In this document: positions 11,178 through 24,755 of the stretch, in pieces
Layout: each line of letters starts with the position of its first letter
Position numbering within the stretch: position 1 is the stretch's first letter
Assembly: GCA_018296165.2 (NCBI GenBank)
Contig: JACKQL020000030.1
Coordinates: forward strand, 1 to 64,000
Length of the DNA: 64,000 nucleotides
Reading direction: 5' to 3'
From: Termitomyces sp. T153
Taxonomy: Eukaryota; Basidiomycota; Agaricomycetes; Agaricales; Lyophyllaceae
Position numbers and translations under genes: made by a program
The notes under the pieces: model-generated
What the model was told of the DNA's origin: nothing
The model's input: only the letters and a program-made list of their open reading frames with translations
The model's database searches: none

Positions 11178-12459
11178 CTACGTAAATACCGAATCCATCC
11201 ACTGCTTCATGCGAACACAACCCTCATCGACGTGCATATCGGTTAGCCATCTAGCACAAGACATGAGCTTGGCACCTTGTATCAGGGCTTCGTAGTACTC
11301 TTCGTCTTAAGCTTTGACAATCTGTAAATGAGATTTCAACACATGAATCCAATCAAGTCACCAAGGCTCACCTGAAGATAAAAAATGCGTAATCGCTCGC
11401 TTTCCTCTGGGCTGTCTAACCAAACACAGGCATCGTAACAAAGCCATGGAGGATATTCAGCTGCAAGAATTGCAAGTTTTATCAATTGCTACTCCCAATC
11501 AATAATACCAGTGATTTGACCACGTTCGTCTACCAAGATATTCATATCATTGAGATCCGCGTGCACTAGAACACACCGTGATAGTGAATGGGCAGACTTC
11601 TTGGACGTCAAATTGTCAAGGATAGCGTTGATGTGAACCTCAAGCTCGTCCAAGTGACCGCGATCGTCTCCACCAATAGTATATGAATGTTTCTTCATCT
11701 CCAGCAAGAAATCAAAATATTCTTGGATATCGTCAAATGTTTTGGTAGGATCACGAAATCGAGATTGTACAGTGATAGCGGGTACAACATCATCACTTGA
11801 CGTTGAGGATATGCCAGGGACGAATAAACCAATCTTGGGCGGTACCTTCAATCGGAACATCTCTAGACAGAAGTGCGCATAAGATTGCACTGTACGCTCC
11901 TGTGAGGCGATTATTATGTCAACATTCCCAGTAACGCGATTGGACGCACCTTAGCTTTTGTATTTAGAAGGCCATACTGATTCAGCATTGGAACACCAGG
12001 CAACTTTTCGATGATGAAGAAAGTACGATCAGCATCTGGTTCGTCCATCAATGAATGCGCCAGAGGCGAAAGAAGGCCTGGTGTTGGAAGTTTAGAGGAT
12101 CTTTTGAGCCAAGCCAAGAGGCGAGCTTCAATGCGCAGCTTTCTAACGCCCCAGTTGTCCTTATCCAAGTCGTCCGTGAGTAGAATCTTTCTGGCGATGA
12201 TGTTAACACTATCTTCGAACATAATTCCGAGGGTCTACATACCTAAGTCACCATACAACAAGTACTTTAGAACACTGACCAAATTATCCGACGCGGCACG
12301 AATGCATGACGAGGCTGGTATCTTGCAGAGGGATTGAAATACTTTCGTGATGAATGACTGCAGTTCAGTGGCTGGGACAGCATTGTCATCGACGGATGAA
12401 GGAGCCGGAGGGATGAGTTCAATTTCGCCTCGATAATTATAGAATGGAATTTCGGACAT
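11178..12459 (-). pseudogene. aminoglycoside-phosphotransferase-like (APH) pseudogene
   Basis: Exons on the minus strand are 12459..11950, 11899..11372 and 11321..11178, joined in phase by two 50-nt introns with good splice sites. The product belongs to the fungal APH/choline-kinase-like fold family. It shows the catalytic HADLNDMN (H-x-D-x4-N) and the metal-binding IIDWE, then the usual tail EYPPWLCYD and WLTDM. The frame is interrupted by three stops: TAG at 12235-12237, TAG at 11489-11491 directly after IIDWE, and TAA at 11307-11309. Translation on either side of each stop is clearly family-like in the same frame, so these are point mutations and not missed introns. The copy therefore cannot make a full-length protein. 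A truncated product is possible but would lack the part after the metal-binding motif. The substrate of this fungal subfamily is not known. Confidence 0.85.
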
Positions 12460-13543
12460 TGTGCTGGGGAAGTTGATGTTGAGTTTGATGCCCTTATAAT
12501 TAAAAGGAGTTCTAAAGTACGTACATAGGTTTTCTCCAATAAACAGGATACTGACCTGTGATCCTCTGTCATCTGATATAATCAAAGTCTGATCTAGCTA
12601 GACCCAGCGATACTAAAGTAAATCGGGGTATGAAAAATAAGAAGCTTATTGAACTCTAGAGAGAAAATAATACGTATCGATGATGGAAGAGGGGAGGTAA
12701 AGGAGAGAAGGAAGGGTCCTCTTTCGTGGTTTAATGACAGTCGCATGATTTAGATGTCTTATGGGTCGACAATGCAAGTGCATAATTGTATTACAGCGTA
12801 CGCATATGGGGACCTCTCATACGAAAATGAAGGTGGGTGTGTAGTTGTACAGACTTGGGTTGATGAGACGCGACGACAAATTATAGCTGGCAGCGGATGA
12901 GCCTTCACGTCAAGAACCGAGACGTTGGAAGCGTGCCATAAGATAATGACCGCAAGTTAGTGTCATAACGGAGAGGGAGGTATGTTTCTGCGCTTTGACC
13001 AGTTGACAACTGGCAGAATTTGTGTATACCATGCAGAAATGAGTACAGTGGCAGTGAGAGATCCGCAACTTATTGTGGGCAAGGCGAGGTCAAGAAAGAG
13101 AGATCAGGACCTACAAGCAACGGAAAGATAAATTGTAAGAGGGGAGAACCAACAGACTGGAAAATTCTCATGTAAAGAGGTCTGAGGCACTCTCTGAGGC
13201 ATATGCATGAACACTTGAGCTCGGAGTCGTGACACACTGGGAAGGGATTCGGGGCGCGAGATATAAGGCAAAGTGACTCTGGAGTTCATAGACATACACG
13301 TTCATAACAAGCTTTGAAGCTTGAAGCGTTCGCATTAAGAGCCGAGTTCGGATTTCGGAGTACTTGTTTGGTCACGATCACGTGGAATGTGACCTCGCGC
13401 ATTTACCGACGAAGTCAATTTCCAATTGCAGGGTTTTCTCACTCACTCGTCAGCATCGCTGAAATCCTTAAAGTCTACTCTCATCAATACTATAGAGCCT
13501 ATAACCTCAGCTTGTCAGCAACCCAGTCCTACATTCAACAAAC
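12460..13543. other. intergenic region, divergent promoters
   Basis: This separates the minus-strand APH-like pseudogene from the plus-strand KRE9-like gene. Open frames here are short and unrecognised. It probably held promoters in both directions. Confidence 0.4.
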
Positions 13544-14387
13544 ATGTATCTAAGAATCTCTCATCTCCTCCGAGTTATCACGCTTGTAGGCCTACTCCAG
13601 ACAAACGCCGTGCTCGCTTCAGTCTACCCCACGCACCCAGTAGCGAAGACTAAACTCTTCTCAGGAAAACCTGAGGTGATCACCTGGAGGGACGACGCGC
13701 GGAAGCCGTATCTCGAGGATATGTCACACATGAAGATCGAGCTGTATAATAATACCGTAAGTCTGACTCGGGCTGGGCGTTTTATTGTTTCGTGGACTAG
13801 AGAACCGATACGAAACCGTGTTTTTGAGGCTCTGATCTGGCATACTCATTGATTTCTCTTCTTGCGCAGGACTACATCGCCACGCTCGCGAAACAGGTTG
13901 ATCCTACCGATCGGTCGCATACAGTTTCCATCCCTTCAAAACTACAGACTGGTTATACATAGTAAGAGACCCATTGACTTCTTTTTACCACCTTTCATCG
14001 ACTTTAATCTCCAGCGCACTCGTTTTCAAAACAATAAACCCTCCTATGTCCTTTTGGAGCGCAGATTTTACTATTCTCTCTGAATCTCAGAATTACATCT
14101 TCTCCGCTCGACCCGCCGTTGTCAACACTACTACGACCACTGCTGCATCATCATCATCATCGTCGTCGTCGTCGTCGTCAACACCATCGTCCTCTTCGAA
14201 ATTCGATTCTTCTACGGCGCCAACTCCTCATCCGAATCCCATAGGTGCTCATCCAGGCAGTCCCTACAGAGACGGAGGCGATGAATCCAAGAACAGTGCT
14301 GCGACAAAACTTGATTTGAAAACGATGCATTTACGCGTTCTGGTAGTCTTCCTTGCTGCGCTCGCCGGCGCGTCGATGGCGTTGTAG
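13544..14387 (+). CDS. KRE9/KNH1-like GPI-anchored cell-wall protein
   Basis: The model is join(13544..13756,13870..13961,14015..14387), 225 residues, all in phase. Residues 1 to about 25 form a signal peptide (hydrophobic LLRVITLVGLLQ then VLAS). Residues about 30-125 match the Ser-Thr-rich GPI-anchored KRE9/KNH1 N-terminal domain: PVAKTKLFSGKPEVITWRDD, MKIELYNN, then YIATLAKQVDP and the typical SIPSKLQTGYTY ... FSA pattern. A Thr/Ser-rich linker follows, including a run of serines encoded by a TCA/TCG microsatellite (14148-14184). The last 18 residues are hydrophobic (LRVLVVFLAALAGASMAL), fitting a GPI-attachment signal. Related fungal proteins act at the cell surface in beta-1,6-glucan or wall assembly; the exact role here is inferred. 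The serine run may vary in length between strains. Confidence 0.85.
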
Positions 14388-14661
14388 ATCTTTGGTTGTT
14401 GACCAACCGATGTATTTGTATGATCCTGTACCACCAGACATGTACAACCTAGCCCCCTTTCTTCTGTATTTTTACCTAAAAATTTACCACGTCTCATAAT
14501 GGGAGTAAATCTTTGTCTTATTGAGTACTAATCCCGTCCGACGCGTCTAGGGCTGACCAAAATCACCCGCGGTTGGCGCGGTTTGGGCACGTGATACACG
14601 GACCAGGATCCGAGTGGCAGAGCTGTGGTTCGTTCAAACTTTGGCACCAAAACTTTTCGTC

Positions 14662-16604
<1,943 letters not shown>

Positions 16605-16657
16605 TAACAACTACCCTATTGTCGTTACCATTTCATGTTCTAGGTCAAGGCTTAATA

Positions 16658-17026
16658 TTATTCGATAGACTGACTTCTCGGAACCCTTCTCCAGTACCTC
16701 TTCCTATTGCGAAGATTTTCGCACATCGTCAACCGCCCAACCTTGGACCAGGGACTGTCGTCATCTGGGTCAAACGAGGGGTCATCTGTGGACAAATAGA
16801 AACGTTGAGACAGGAAAGTTGCGCGTAGAATTGAGGCTATTAATGACGCGTCTCCTTTCTTGATAGGCGAATATCCAAACTGTAGGGAGACAAGGTGTTC
16901 CTTGCCACCGTTGGACAGGATGGCGAGCTTGGTGGCATCAACCGTGAGCTGGATTTTCTTGATATCAGGGCATTGAGCCGCAAGGGAAGAGATGCCAGCG
17001 ATTGTGGCGTTGGGACGCTTGCAAAC
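16658..17026 (-). pseudogene. C-terminal fragment of an F-box/LRR-like protein
   Basis: On the minus strand one frame runs from 17026 to a TAA at 16658. It reads ISSLAAQCPDIKKIQLTVDA, LVSLQFGYSP, DDDSPWSKVGRLTMC, which is the pattern of the final LRR and tail of Agaricomycete F-box proteins. Upstream on that strand (up to about 17300) I could not assemble an F-box or further repeats in phase, so this looks like a remnant or a gene whose 5' part has decayed. It is convergent with LPD1, 66 bp away. Confidence 0.4.
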
Positions 17027-19147
17027 ACCTGAATGCGGAAAGAGGGCGTAAGGACCTCGAGCTCAAATTCCTCAATGAGGGTCATTGATGAACTGGATGG
17101 TTGGGCATTCTATTCTTGGATTCTCGTTCACCCTCTGTTGTCCCGAGTTGCTATCTCGGCAGTCATGTATACCTGGCGGTTTGTCAAGTTCACTGCGGAG
17201 GAATTCATGTGCTTCTTGGTGTCAACTACTATATCCTTCTTGTGAAAACTCTCGGATGCTATATATTGCGCGAGTGATGGGACTCAGGACATTATAAATA
17301 TCTGGAGACACTGCGCCCCGCCAAACGGTCTGCAAGCCAGCTCCAATCAACACTTAAGTCCGAAGTCATTCGCGCCCTTACCTGACACTTCTAGCCTTTT
17401 ACAGTTCGGACGCAATGACGCAGACGTCTTTTAAGTAATCCTAGGTAGGAAAATTCTATTTGTTCGTGTGATATTGCTACACACCCAATTGGATCATGCT
17501 GGTGGTTCGGCGGACACACTCGCTGGTGACGCAAGAGGCGAATTCAAAGTATTCGGCCGGACCTTCAAATATCTCCTTAAACGGGCCAAAAAGCACAACT
17601 AGCCTGGAGCAGACTTTGTAAACATCCATCACCCATCTTCCGGGACACAAAAACAACCTCGCTCGTGTCACGGTGTAACGTGTTGCAGTTGCCCATGAAG
17701 ATTTGTATCGTCCTGACTACTCAAAATCTTGAGGACAGACAATGTTAACAGTATCTGATGAGTATGCGGTTTGGGGATAGGAGAGGAAACCGAAGTGATC
17801 TGGGTATGTGCCAAGGTCTTAGGTATACGTGTGGTGAGGCTAGGTCAGTTCTAACATTGTGACTGGATTTCTTGTACTACACCAGTTCGAATAAGCGTCG
17901 TTTGGTGTGATGTGATCAGAGGGGTGAAAGCGTCCGCGCAAACAGATGAATCATGATGCAAAGACAGACTAAGTTACATGACTTTGGGGGTGCTCAATTC
18001 TTCGTTCAGTTCGTTCAGTCGAGAGAAATTGACACATTGCCTGATACTGCCGAGAAGCCGGCGAAACGATCGTTCGAAACTTTCCTTTCATGCTGTAAGT
18101 TATCAACTCGGGCCTAGCCACATCAGCAACTACATCCCCAATTGTTGAGCCACACCTCGGCAGGTTGCAGAGAGACATCCTCGAGGTCTTGAGATAAGTT
18201 GGCTGTGTTGTCTTTTAGGATTTGAATCGACGAGGAGCTCAATCGTATACGACGCGACACAGTACACGATTGTACCAGAGAAGCAATCTACATTGGAGGA
18301 TAGGACAGCTCGTTACCTTCCAAATTTCGATTCAACTTGAAGTGAGGAGAAAACCATGAGATCCTTACAATTTGAGATAGACTATTTGTTCGTATGACCG
18401 TCCAAAAATCCGTTGACAGTCACATACATTGGAAGAATGTCACCAGAGGTTCGATCTCAGACCGGAGTAACTTGTTCGCAGGTACCAAAAAAACGCGGTA
18501 TACAGCCGCCATTGCTGTTACATCTCTAAGATACCTGGATTCAGACTTGCTAGTTCTGTCGAAGTAGAGAATATAACAGATCAAAGTGATTATTTAGGTG
18601 AGTATGAGGCACGGTGGTAGAGAATGTAGTTCTTGGTGGATCTATTAAGATAATGGTTATCTGGGGTAAGTAGTATTAGGTCGCACCAACATTTAGGAGC
18701 GACGGGCTTGTACCTTGATATTGGGACCTACTTACAGCTCACGGTGAATTATCTACAATCTTTTGTAACAATACCAACGCTGGAGACGGGGAATGTCCCG
18801 ACACTAGAAATCGGAGCAATCAAAATTTGGTCGTAGCTCAAGCGCCCAAAACTCGGGATACAGCTAGTCTGAGGTCGGACGTGATGATAGATAAAGAGCG
18901 CTGTCCAAGGTCTGCCATGTTTGGGTGCCCCGGTCAAATGCTATTGTTTCTCCGACTCGGAGAAGGGCGTACATATGCCCATTTTGAGTCAATGGGTTCA
19001 ACACGTTCGACTTCAAACTTGTGACCACGCCCTCTTTCGTGAAAATTTGTAATCCTCTGCAACTCTTGGTCTACGCTTGTCAACCTTGAGTACTATATTT
19101 TACGCTGCCCAGCTAGTGGCACAACAGGCGCAGTCTTGACCTGATGC
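17027..19147. other. intergenic, nothing recognised
   Basis: About 2.1 kb without a supportable gene. Open frames are under 100 codons. The first 300 bases may contain more of the decayed LRR gene. The last part is the upstream region of the AGC-type kinase. Confidence 0.4.
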
Positions 19148-21844
19148 ATGTCTCTCTCATGGAGCCAGCGCAAACTACGGTTGGCGTCGCTTTTGAAGTG
19201 TGGTCAAGGAGACGAGGACGCAGAAGGTTTGGTTCTTGATCGTATGTTGCATGGACAAAGCGTCATTGGAAAGACTGGTACATACCTTTGTTTTCTGCTT
19301 CCTGTAATATTTTGTTGACGCATACGAATACGAAAAGCGAAGACAAGCGAAATCGACGCGATTCGATTTAGTGACAAAGATCTAACGGTTGCGGGGGCAT
19401 TGGAGTACGGCCAGTTTGGTGTGGTGCGTCGCATTATCTTCCAGTTTGAACACATGTACTTCATGGCAAGTTCGACAGATCTATGTCGTGACATGCAATC
19501 TCAATGGACGTGTATATGTACGCAAATCCATCGATAAGAAGTTTGTACTCAGAAATCGTGATGTGCGTCCATCCGATCTCAATACACGAAGTCTGTTGAG
19601 CTGTTGCCCCACGACAGCAATGCTCACCCCAATTCGAACGCGATATATTGTTACAAGCGTACAAAACTAACTCACAGTGGGCTCCACATCTTCTTTGTGC
19701 GTTTCAGACACAAACCCATCTCAACCTTGTCATGGATTATGCGGAAGCTGGTAACCTCTGGGATGTCCTTGAATCTAGTCCACTGGATGGCAGGGTCAAG
19801 GAATCCGATCTCCTGTGGTGGGCTCCTCAACTTGTCAGTGCGATCCACTGGTGTCATTCCCAGGGATTTGTTCATCGGTAGGTTCTCGGACCTCTCAAGG
19901 CAATTTTCCATTTACGTTGCCCTTAAGTGACATCAAGCCTCACAACTTCGTATTAACGCCAGATGCTCATGTCCTCTTGATTGACTTTGGTTCAGCTGCG
20001 CCTTTACTGCCTCCTGATTCCACCGGCGCACAGAAAGTGCAAAAGCGGTATTGTTTTATCCCCTGTGGAACATGTGACTACATCTCTCCCGAGGTCCTCC
20101 AAGCTCACGAGGAAGCACTGGTTGCCCTCGAAATAGACGATGGTGACACAGCTCAACTTGGGGACACCCAGAGTTATGGCCGCGAAACGGACTGGTGGAG
20201 TCTCGGTGCGATGCTATACGAGATGGCCTACGGGCACGCGCCATTCTTTGCCAAGGATATCAAGCAAACGTATCTGAGGATCATGGACCACAAGGTTAGA
20301 TGGACTCTGTGCTATCCTTTGGCACATCTCTGACTATGTTCTCAGAAATACCTCCGTTTCAACCGTAACCAATCCATCTCTCCTCAGTATCAGGACTTCC
20401 TGTGCCGGTGAGTGGATAAAAATCTAAATTGTTGCGATAACTCACTCTGTTTTTAGACTGTTGAACAGCGCTGAACTTCGTCTCGGGCGAAAAAATGTTC
20501 AGGAAATAACTCAACATCCTATCTTCCGCGGACTGGACTGGACTAACCTACCAACTCGTAAGTCTACGTCCTCTTTTCATTATTGAATTAGTGTTCACAA
20601 TAATGTATCTAGACCAAGCTCCTTCAGATCTTCATCTTCCACAATTTACATATACTGAACCTGCGAACCTTGCGCATTCCCCTGCTTCTATTGGATATCA
20701 GGATGAGACGTATTCTCAAGGATTTGCATTCTCAGCATTATTTCAATCTTCCGATGCATCCACATCGCCAGGTTTATCTATCCTACGTTCCAAATCTTCT
20801 CCTGACCCTCCTCGCCCTATCGAAGAAGACGCCACTGCATCGTTTATCGGATTCAGCTGGGGACCCACAACAGATGCCTTCGCGGTCTCGCAGAACAATG
20901 AAGATCTCGGGGAAGGACATACTCTTTCATACATGGATACTCCCCGTCCCATGCGTATACTCTCAACACATATCATCACCCCACAATATCCGGCCCACGT
21001 GACACCACGGCCTGGTGGGCACGACAACTTCACCACACCAGTCCGACCGAGTGGTCTGCCACCACCAGGTACGCTCCTGCGCACGGGAACAGTCCGGCGC
21101 ACGGGCGAACGCCGCAACGTCACGGACCGCGAGGCGATGAAACAGCTCGTTGATTGCATAGGCATGAGTGTGCGTAAAAAGGTCCTCGAGAGCGGGCGTA
21201 AACCCCGTCTACTCACGCGGTCTGGTAGTACTACCACGAACGGGGGACTCGTTCGTAAGGAGTTACGCTTCACAGCTGCTACGCCCATCCCCGGTCCGAA
21301 CCTCCTTGACTCCGCCCCAAACACCGATAGTGGAGCGAAGGTTGCTTCGTCTTTGCGCTCGCGTAGTGCGGTCCCCCTGAAGCCTATACTGGTGAACAAT
21401 CACAATCAGCCAGCTGCATGGTCAGGCTCAGAAGACACAGACTCCGAGGACCCGCCGAGCCCCAGTCCAACCCCTCGTCCGGGATCAGCGATGTCAATAT
21501 TATCGAGACGCAGCGGGACACCGACTATTAGCTCTGCGAGGATTGGGACGATGGCGTCTAGCTCGAGCATGAGCACGATTTTGGGTGTTCCGACGAACAC
21601 GAGTTTGCGGTCGTTGCCGAGTTTTAGTCGGTCGGCAGACTTAACTGAGTCGTTTAGAAGCCAACTTGTGGAGAATCGGCTGGAGAGAGGGAAGGAAGGG
21701 GAAGAAAGTGGGAGGGATGGGGAAGAGAGCGGGCTTATGACTGATAGAACTTTTGATGAGATGGAGGACAGGTTGACTTCGATAATGGGAGTCATTCGTG
21801 GGGTGGAAGATGGGTTAGCCCAAGTGGTTACGATGATACAATGA
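19148..21844 (+). CDS. AGC-type serine/threonine protein kinase (DMPK/citron-like)
   Basis: The eight-exon model join(19148..19277,19338..19423,19479..19562,19618..19877,19928..20294,20346..20407,20457..20557,20613..21844) gives 773 residues, all in phase. The kinase domain spans about residues 55-350. It has the glycine loop ALEYGQFGV (about 63-72), the ATP lysine in VYVRKSI (K88), the catalytic HRDIKPHN (D188), DFG at 206-208 and an APE-like SPE in GTCDYISPE (240-242). DFGSAA and the domain flow look like the DMPK/ROCK/MRCK/citron branch of AGC kinases. The glycine loop is weak, since the first glycine is replaced. The ~410-residue C-terminal tail is Ser/Pro/Thr-rich and disordered, ending in a short charged helix (DEMEDRLTSIMGVI). 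Members of this branch regulate cytoskeleton and cytokinesis downstream of Rho GTPases; that role here is inferred. The start is the second of two close ATGs and keeps exon 1 in phase. Confidence 0.88.
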
Positions 21845-22264
21845 GTATCTATTTCATACGACCTCAGAGTATAAAGGGAGGTTATACTGATATGTCACAC
21901 TAAGGAAGTACTCTTGTCTATTCTGTGGGGAAGTAATTATAAGTGAATCCTAATAGTATAAAAGCAGCCTATATCTAGACCTTAATAAACTGATTAGATC
22001 AAGTCATGGTGGGTAACGGAACAGTATGGCGAGTCCCACTGCGCCTCCGCTTGCGCCCAAGATTCCAATGACTAGGCCAGGTAAGCTCATCTTAATTCTT
22101 GAACGCTCTGATAGATGAGAATCAATAGTATATCAGGGGCATTTCTGTCGAGACCGTGTGTGTTATTATATGTTTGACAAAAGTTGTACAATGAGATGAT
22201 ACTTCAAGAATTGATATAATACAAATATACGTATAATGTAGTGATAACAAGAATGGGACGTTTC
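21845..22264. other. intergenic between convergent genes
   Basis: The kinase gene and the coiled-coil gene converge here. The only open frame of note is a 28-codon hydrophobic one on the minus strand (22004-22090), listed separately. Confidence 0.4.
22004..22090 (-). CDS. possible 28-residue single-span microprotein
   Basis: The minus-strand frame runs from ATG 22090 to TGA 22004 and reads MSLPGLVIGILGASGGAVGL followed by AILFRYPP. That is one glycine-rich transmembrane-like helix with GxxxG spacing and a short tail holding one arginine. The frame stays open upstream of the ATG for about 15 codons, so it may instead be the last exon of a longer, unseen gene. I do not recognise a family. It may be chance. 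Confidence 0.3.
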   Translation of the reverse strand: MSLPGLVIGILGASGGAVGLAILFRYPP

Positions 22265-22860
22265 TCAATTTTGAAGACCTCGTTCCCCAACTTCCTGCTG
22301 GATCCCGCCCACGACTTGGGTCGTGAGCCTGGAGATAGACTCAACCACGTCATACAACGCAGGAACAAGAAACGGTTCCTTACACTCCATTTGGAAGTCC
22401 TTCAAGGCAGTCTCTGCCTCGATTCTCATCCTCGTTTCTGCCTGAAGTTGCGCTTCAAGCTTTTGCAGCTTCTCTCGCAGCGCTAAAGCGCCATATATAA
22501 CCAACTCAGCGCTATCGATAGATTTATGTATAAAGACGTACCAATCTCCTGGGGAGTTTCTCGTGGAGGCGCAGAGTGCCCTAGTGCTTGAAGTTCTAAG
22601 ACGATAGAAGTCTCACGGCATAGGCTAGCATCTATCTGCCCTCGCAGGGATCGCAGCTCATACTCTAACCTGCCGATCTTACTCCAAGTATCATGATAGT
22701 TTGTCCCATTTAACAGACGAGTTGAGTTTGGGGGTGGCCGACACGGTCGAGAGTCAGGTGGACTGGAACTACGGTTGCGTTTGCGAGAGACGATGGAAGG
22801 CTGCATGTGGTTTGGCATGCGGTTGGAGGAGAAAGTAAGCCCGGGTATCTGGATATCCAT
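22265..22860 (-). CDS. hypothetical coiled-coil protein
   Basis: Exons on the minus strand are 22860..22542 and 22482..22265, 178 residues in phase across a 59-nt intron. I do not recognise the family. The first ~55 residues are polar and Pro/Ser/Arg-rich with a basic patch SRKRNRS, possibly nuclear. Residues about 55-150 have heptad character (IGRLEYELRSLRGQI, ALREKLQKLEAQLQAETRMR). The C-terminus is amphipathic (LYDVVESISRLTTQVVGGIQ). It looks like a small structural or adaptor protein, but no function can be assigned. The GTACGT donor is strong; the TTTAG acceptor is plausible. Confidence 0.6.
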
Positions 22861-23340
22861 TACTCAGTGGTAGAAGATGACACACAGGGTACTGACTAGG
22901 TCGGAACTCTCCGGACGGAGGGACAGTGAAGGGATCTATCGGGAGACATGTATGAGTTTTCCAGGGGGAGATGAACGAAGTCGTTCGGCTTACAACTGGT
23001 GGTTCGGCAAGAACTTTGATGGGCCACTAAAAATGATATTAAGATCCAGAGAGGAAGCTTGCTGTCGCAGGAAGGTACTACCCTAGGTGTAGTTTGCTTT
23101 GATGAAGATACTGATAACGGAGTATAAGACTGCCTAGTCACATTGCCAATGAGTGCACCCTTAACCTCAAATCAACATAAACGCCCTTAATACTCTCGAG
23201 AAAAAAACCGACCAATTGCATGGGTGCTGCCGGCGATGGTATAGACGACGCGACAGAGTCTCTGTCTTGAATTCGAGCAGGAGTTCGAGGGGACTGTAGA
23301 AAAAACAAAGTTCAAGATAGGCGCCTAAGAACAACACGTG
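22861..23340. other. intergenic, nothing recognised
   Basis: This is the upstream region of the minus-strand coiled-coil gene and the downstream end of the next minus-strand gene. I saw no conserved element. Confidence 0.4.
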
Positions 23341-23991
23341 TCAGGGACTTGCATCAGGAAGAGACGGCTCGATTGGCTCGCTTTTGGGTATCTGGAGCGC
23401 TGAAGCCATGTCATCAAGCAGCATCTGTGCCTCGGCTTGCGCTCCGCCCCACGTGCGCCACACGATAGTTTGTGGATCCAAGGTTACGCTAGAATTTGTG
23501 CGCGTAAAAAGATGTAAATGATGTACGCCTACAAATGACATGTGACGTACGTCCCACCAGGGCTCTCTCGTAGACTGAGCCGACAACTAGTTGATTTGTT
23601 AACATTGTATAATACTTCGAGGGTTATTTTTCGTACATAGAAAGCTCCTTCAATAAGCGTCGGCGCGCACCTTCTGGATCTTGACCGCATATCCGTGTCG
23701 ATAAGTGCTTGCGTAGAGTCTGGTATGATCTCCGTCATCATTTAACAAGTCAAAATCTCAATCTTTTTTACGCACACTTATAGTGGGAACCGCTGCCCAC
23801 ATAAATGAACATTCTCCTTTTCCGCCTGGCAGAGCCCTAATTAGTGTCTTTTCCCTCTTGGGATGCGGAAGCTTCAAAGTCAAAAGGTCCTCCCTCAGGA
23901 TGTCCATAGCTTTCTTGCTTCCTGTATAAAATTCTCGCGCCTTTGGTCCATAATACTGAACGATTACGACGAGATCCAGATATCCAGACAT
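23341..23991 (-). CDS. hypothetical protein, 172 residues, 3 exons
   Basis: Exons on the minus strand are 23991..23778, 23729..23671 and 23586..23341, joined in phase by GT-AG introns of 48 and 84 nt. The product starts MSGYLDLVVIVQYYGPKARE and includes SFMWAAVPTI, YASTYRHGYAVKIQK, WWDVRHMSFVGVHHLHLFT and IVWRTWGGAQAEAQMLLDD. It has no signal peptide or membrane span and is rich in aromatic residues in the middle, suggesting a folded domain. I could not place it in a family. Support for the model is the continuous phase and coding-like text across all three exons. The middle exon is the least certain. Confidence 0.55.
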
Positions 23992-24203
23992 TGCATGTCA
24001 AACTTGAAGAATAGTCTCAGATGAGGTTTGTGACTATCACGTGATTGGCGTCATATTCCAGCTGCGACCCATTTGGGATAACAAAGCAGTGTATGTCGAT
24101 ATAACATTGAACGTCGCGATGCATCAAAGCAGAAGACATATAGTTTACATAGAACATTCATACTGTTGGTAGTGTGGCAACATCCCTATAGATCTCTAAA
24201 CAC

Positions 24204-24755
24204 CTAATATCCGACACTGATAAGATAGTCGGCCAGTTTCTCAACAACGGGGGTTGTTTCAGCGGCTTGTAGAGGTTGGTCATATTCAGCGACAAGTATT
24301 GCTTGCGTAGTCTTGACGACAACAATACCATCGGCCTAGTGAAGAGAAGACCTGTGAACCAAATCTCGAGAGCGTGCGATCATTCGCGAACGCACCTGCT
24401 TCTTCCCATAAAGACTACGATCGGTATTTTGAACTATGAAGAATTTCTGGCCCCGTAAGCGCAGTCCATTAGATAGCGCGCTGGATGGCGAATTGACAGC
24501 ATTAATCAGAGCCGTCTCGTCATCTGGAGTCAACTGCATAGGAGGGTCTTAGAGTCAGTTTCTCATGAACCTAGATGGTATATGTATACATACCGTGTAC
24601 CCTGCAGATGCAGCCCAGACTCCACGTTGTAGACCTATGATCGCGGCTCTTGTGACCTTGCCAGATCTAATGAGTTGTTCATCAACGTAGCCTGAGCAGA
24701 CATTCAGCCTTTGCAAAGACGAATAGAGTCGAAAAATCTGACTTTGCCAGGACAT
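24204..24755 (-). CDS. PFY1: profilin
   Basis: Exons on the minus strand are 24755..24743, 24691..24594, 24533..24396 and 24335..24204, 126 residues, exactly the family length. Profilin binds actin monomers, proline-rich ligands and phosphoinositides and controls actin filament growth. The N-terminus MSWQSYVDEQLIRSGKVTRA carries the conserved Trp and Tyr of the poly-proline site. The middle has LRLRGQKFFIVQNTDRSLYG and the C-terminus QAILVAEYDQP ... VEKLADYLISVGY, all diagnostic. The first exon is only 13 nt; without splicing it the conserved N-terminus would be lost. The gene ends 213 bp upstream of the neighbouring minus-strand gene's start. Confidence 0.97.

Noticed and set aside
11178..12459. 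Altered genetic code or stop readthrough to explain the APH-like frame
   Set aside because: Both TAG and TAA occur, while all neighbouring genes use normal stops; decay is simpler.
20743..21399. 218-codon minus-strand frame under the kinase tail
   Set aside because: Mirror of the Ser/Pro/Arg-rich tail codons; no family motif, and the plus-strand exon is in phase with the kinase domain.
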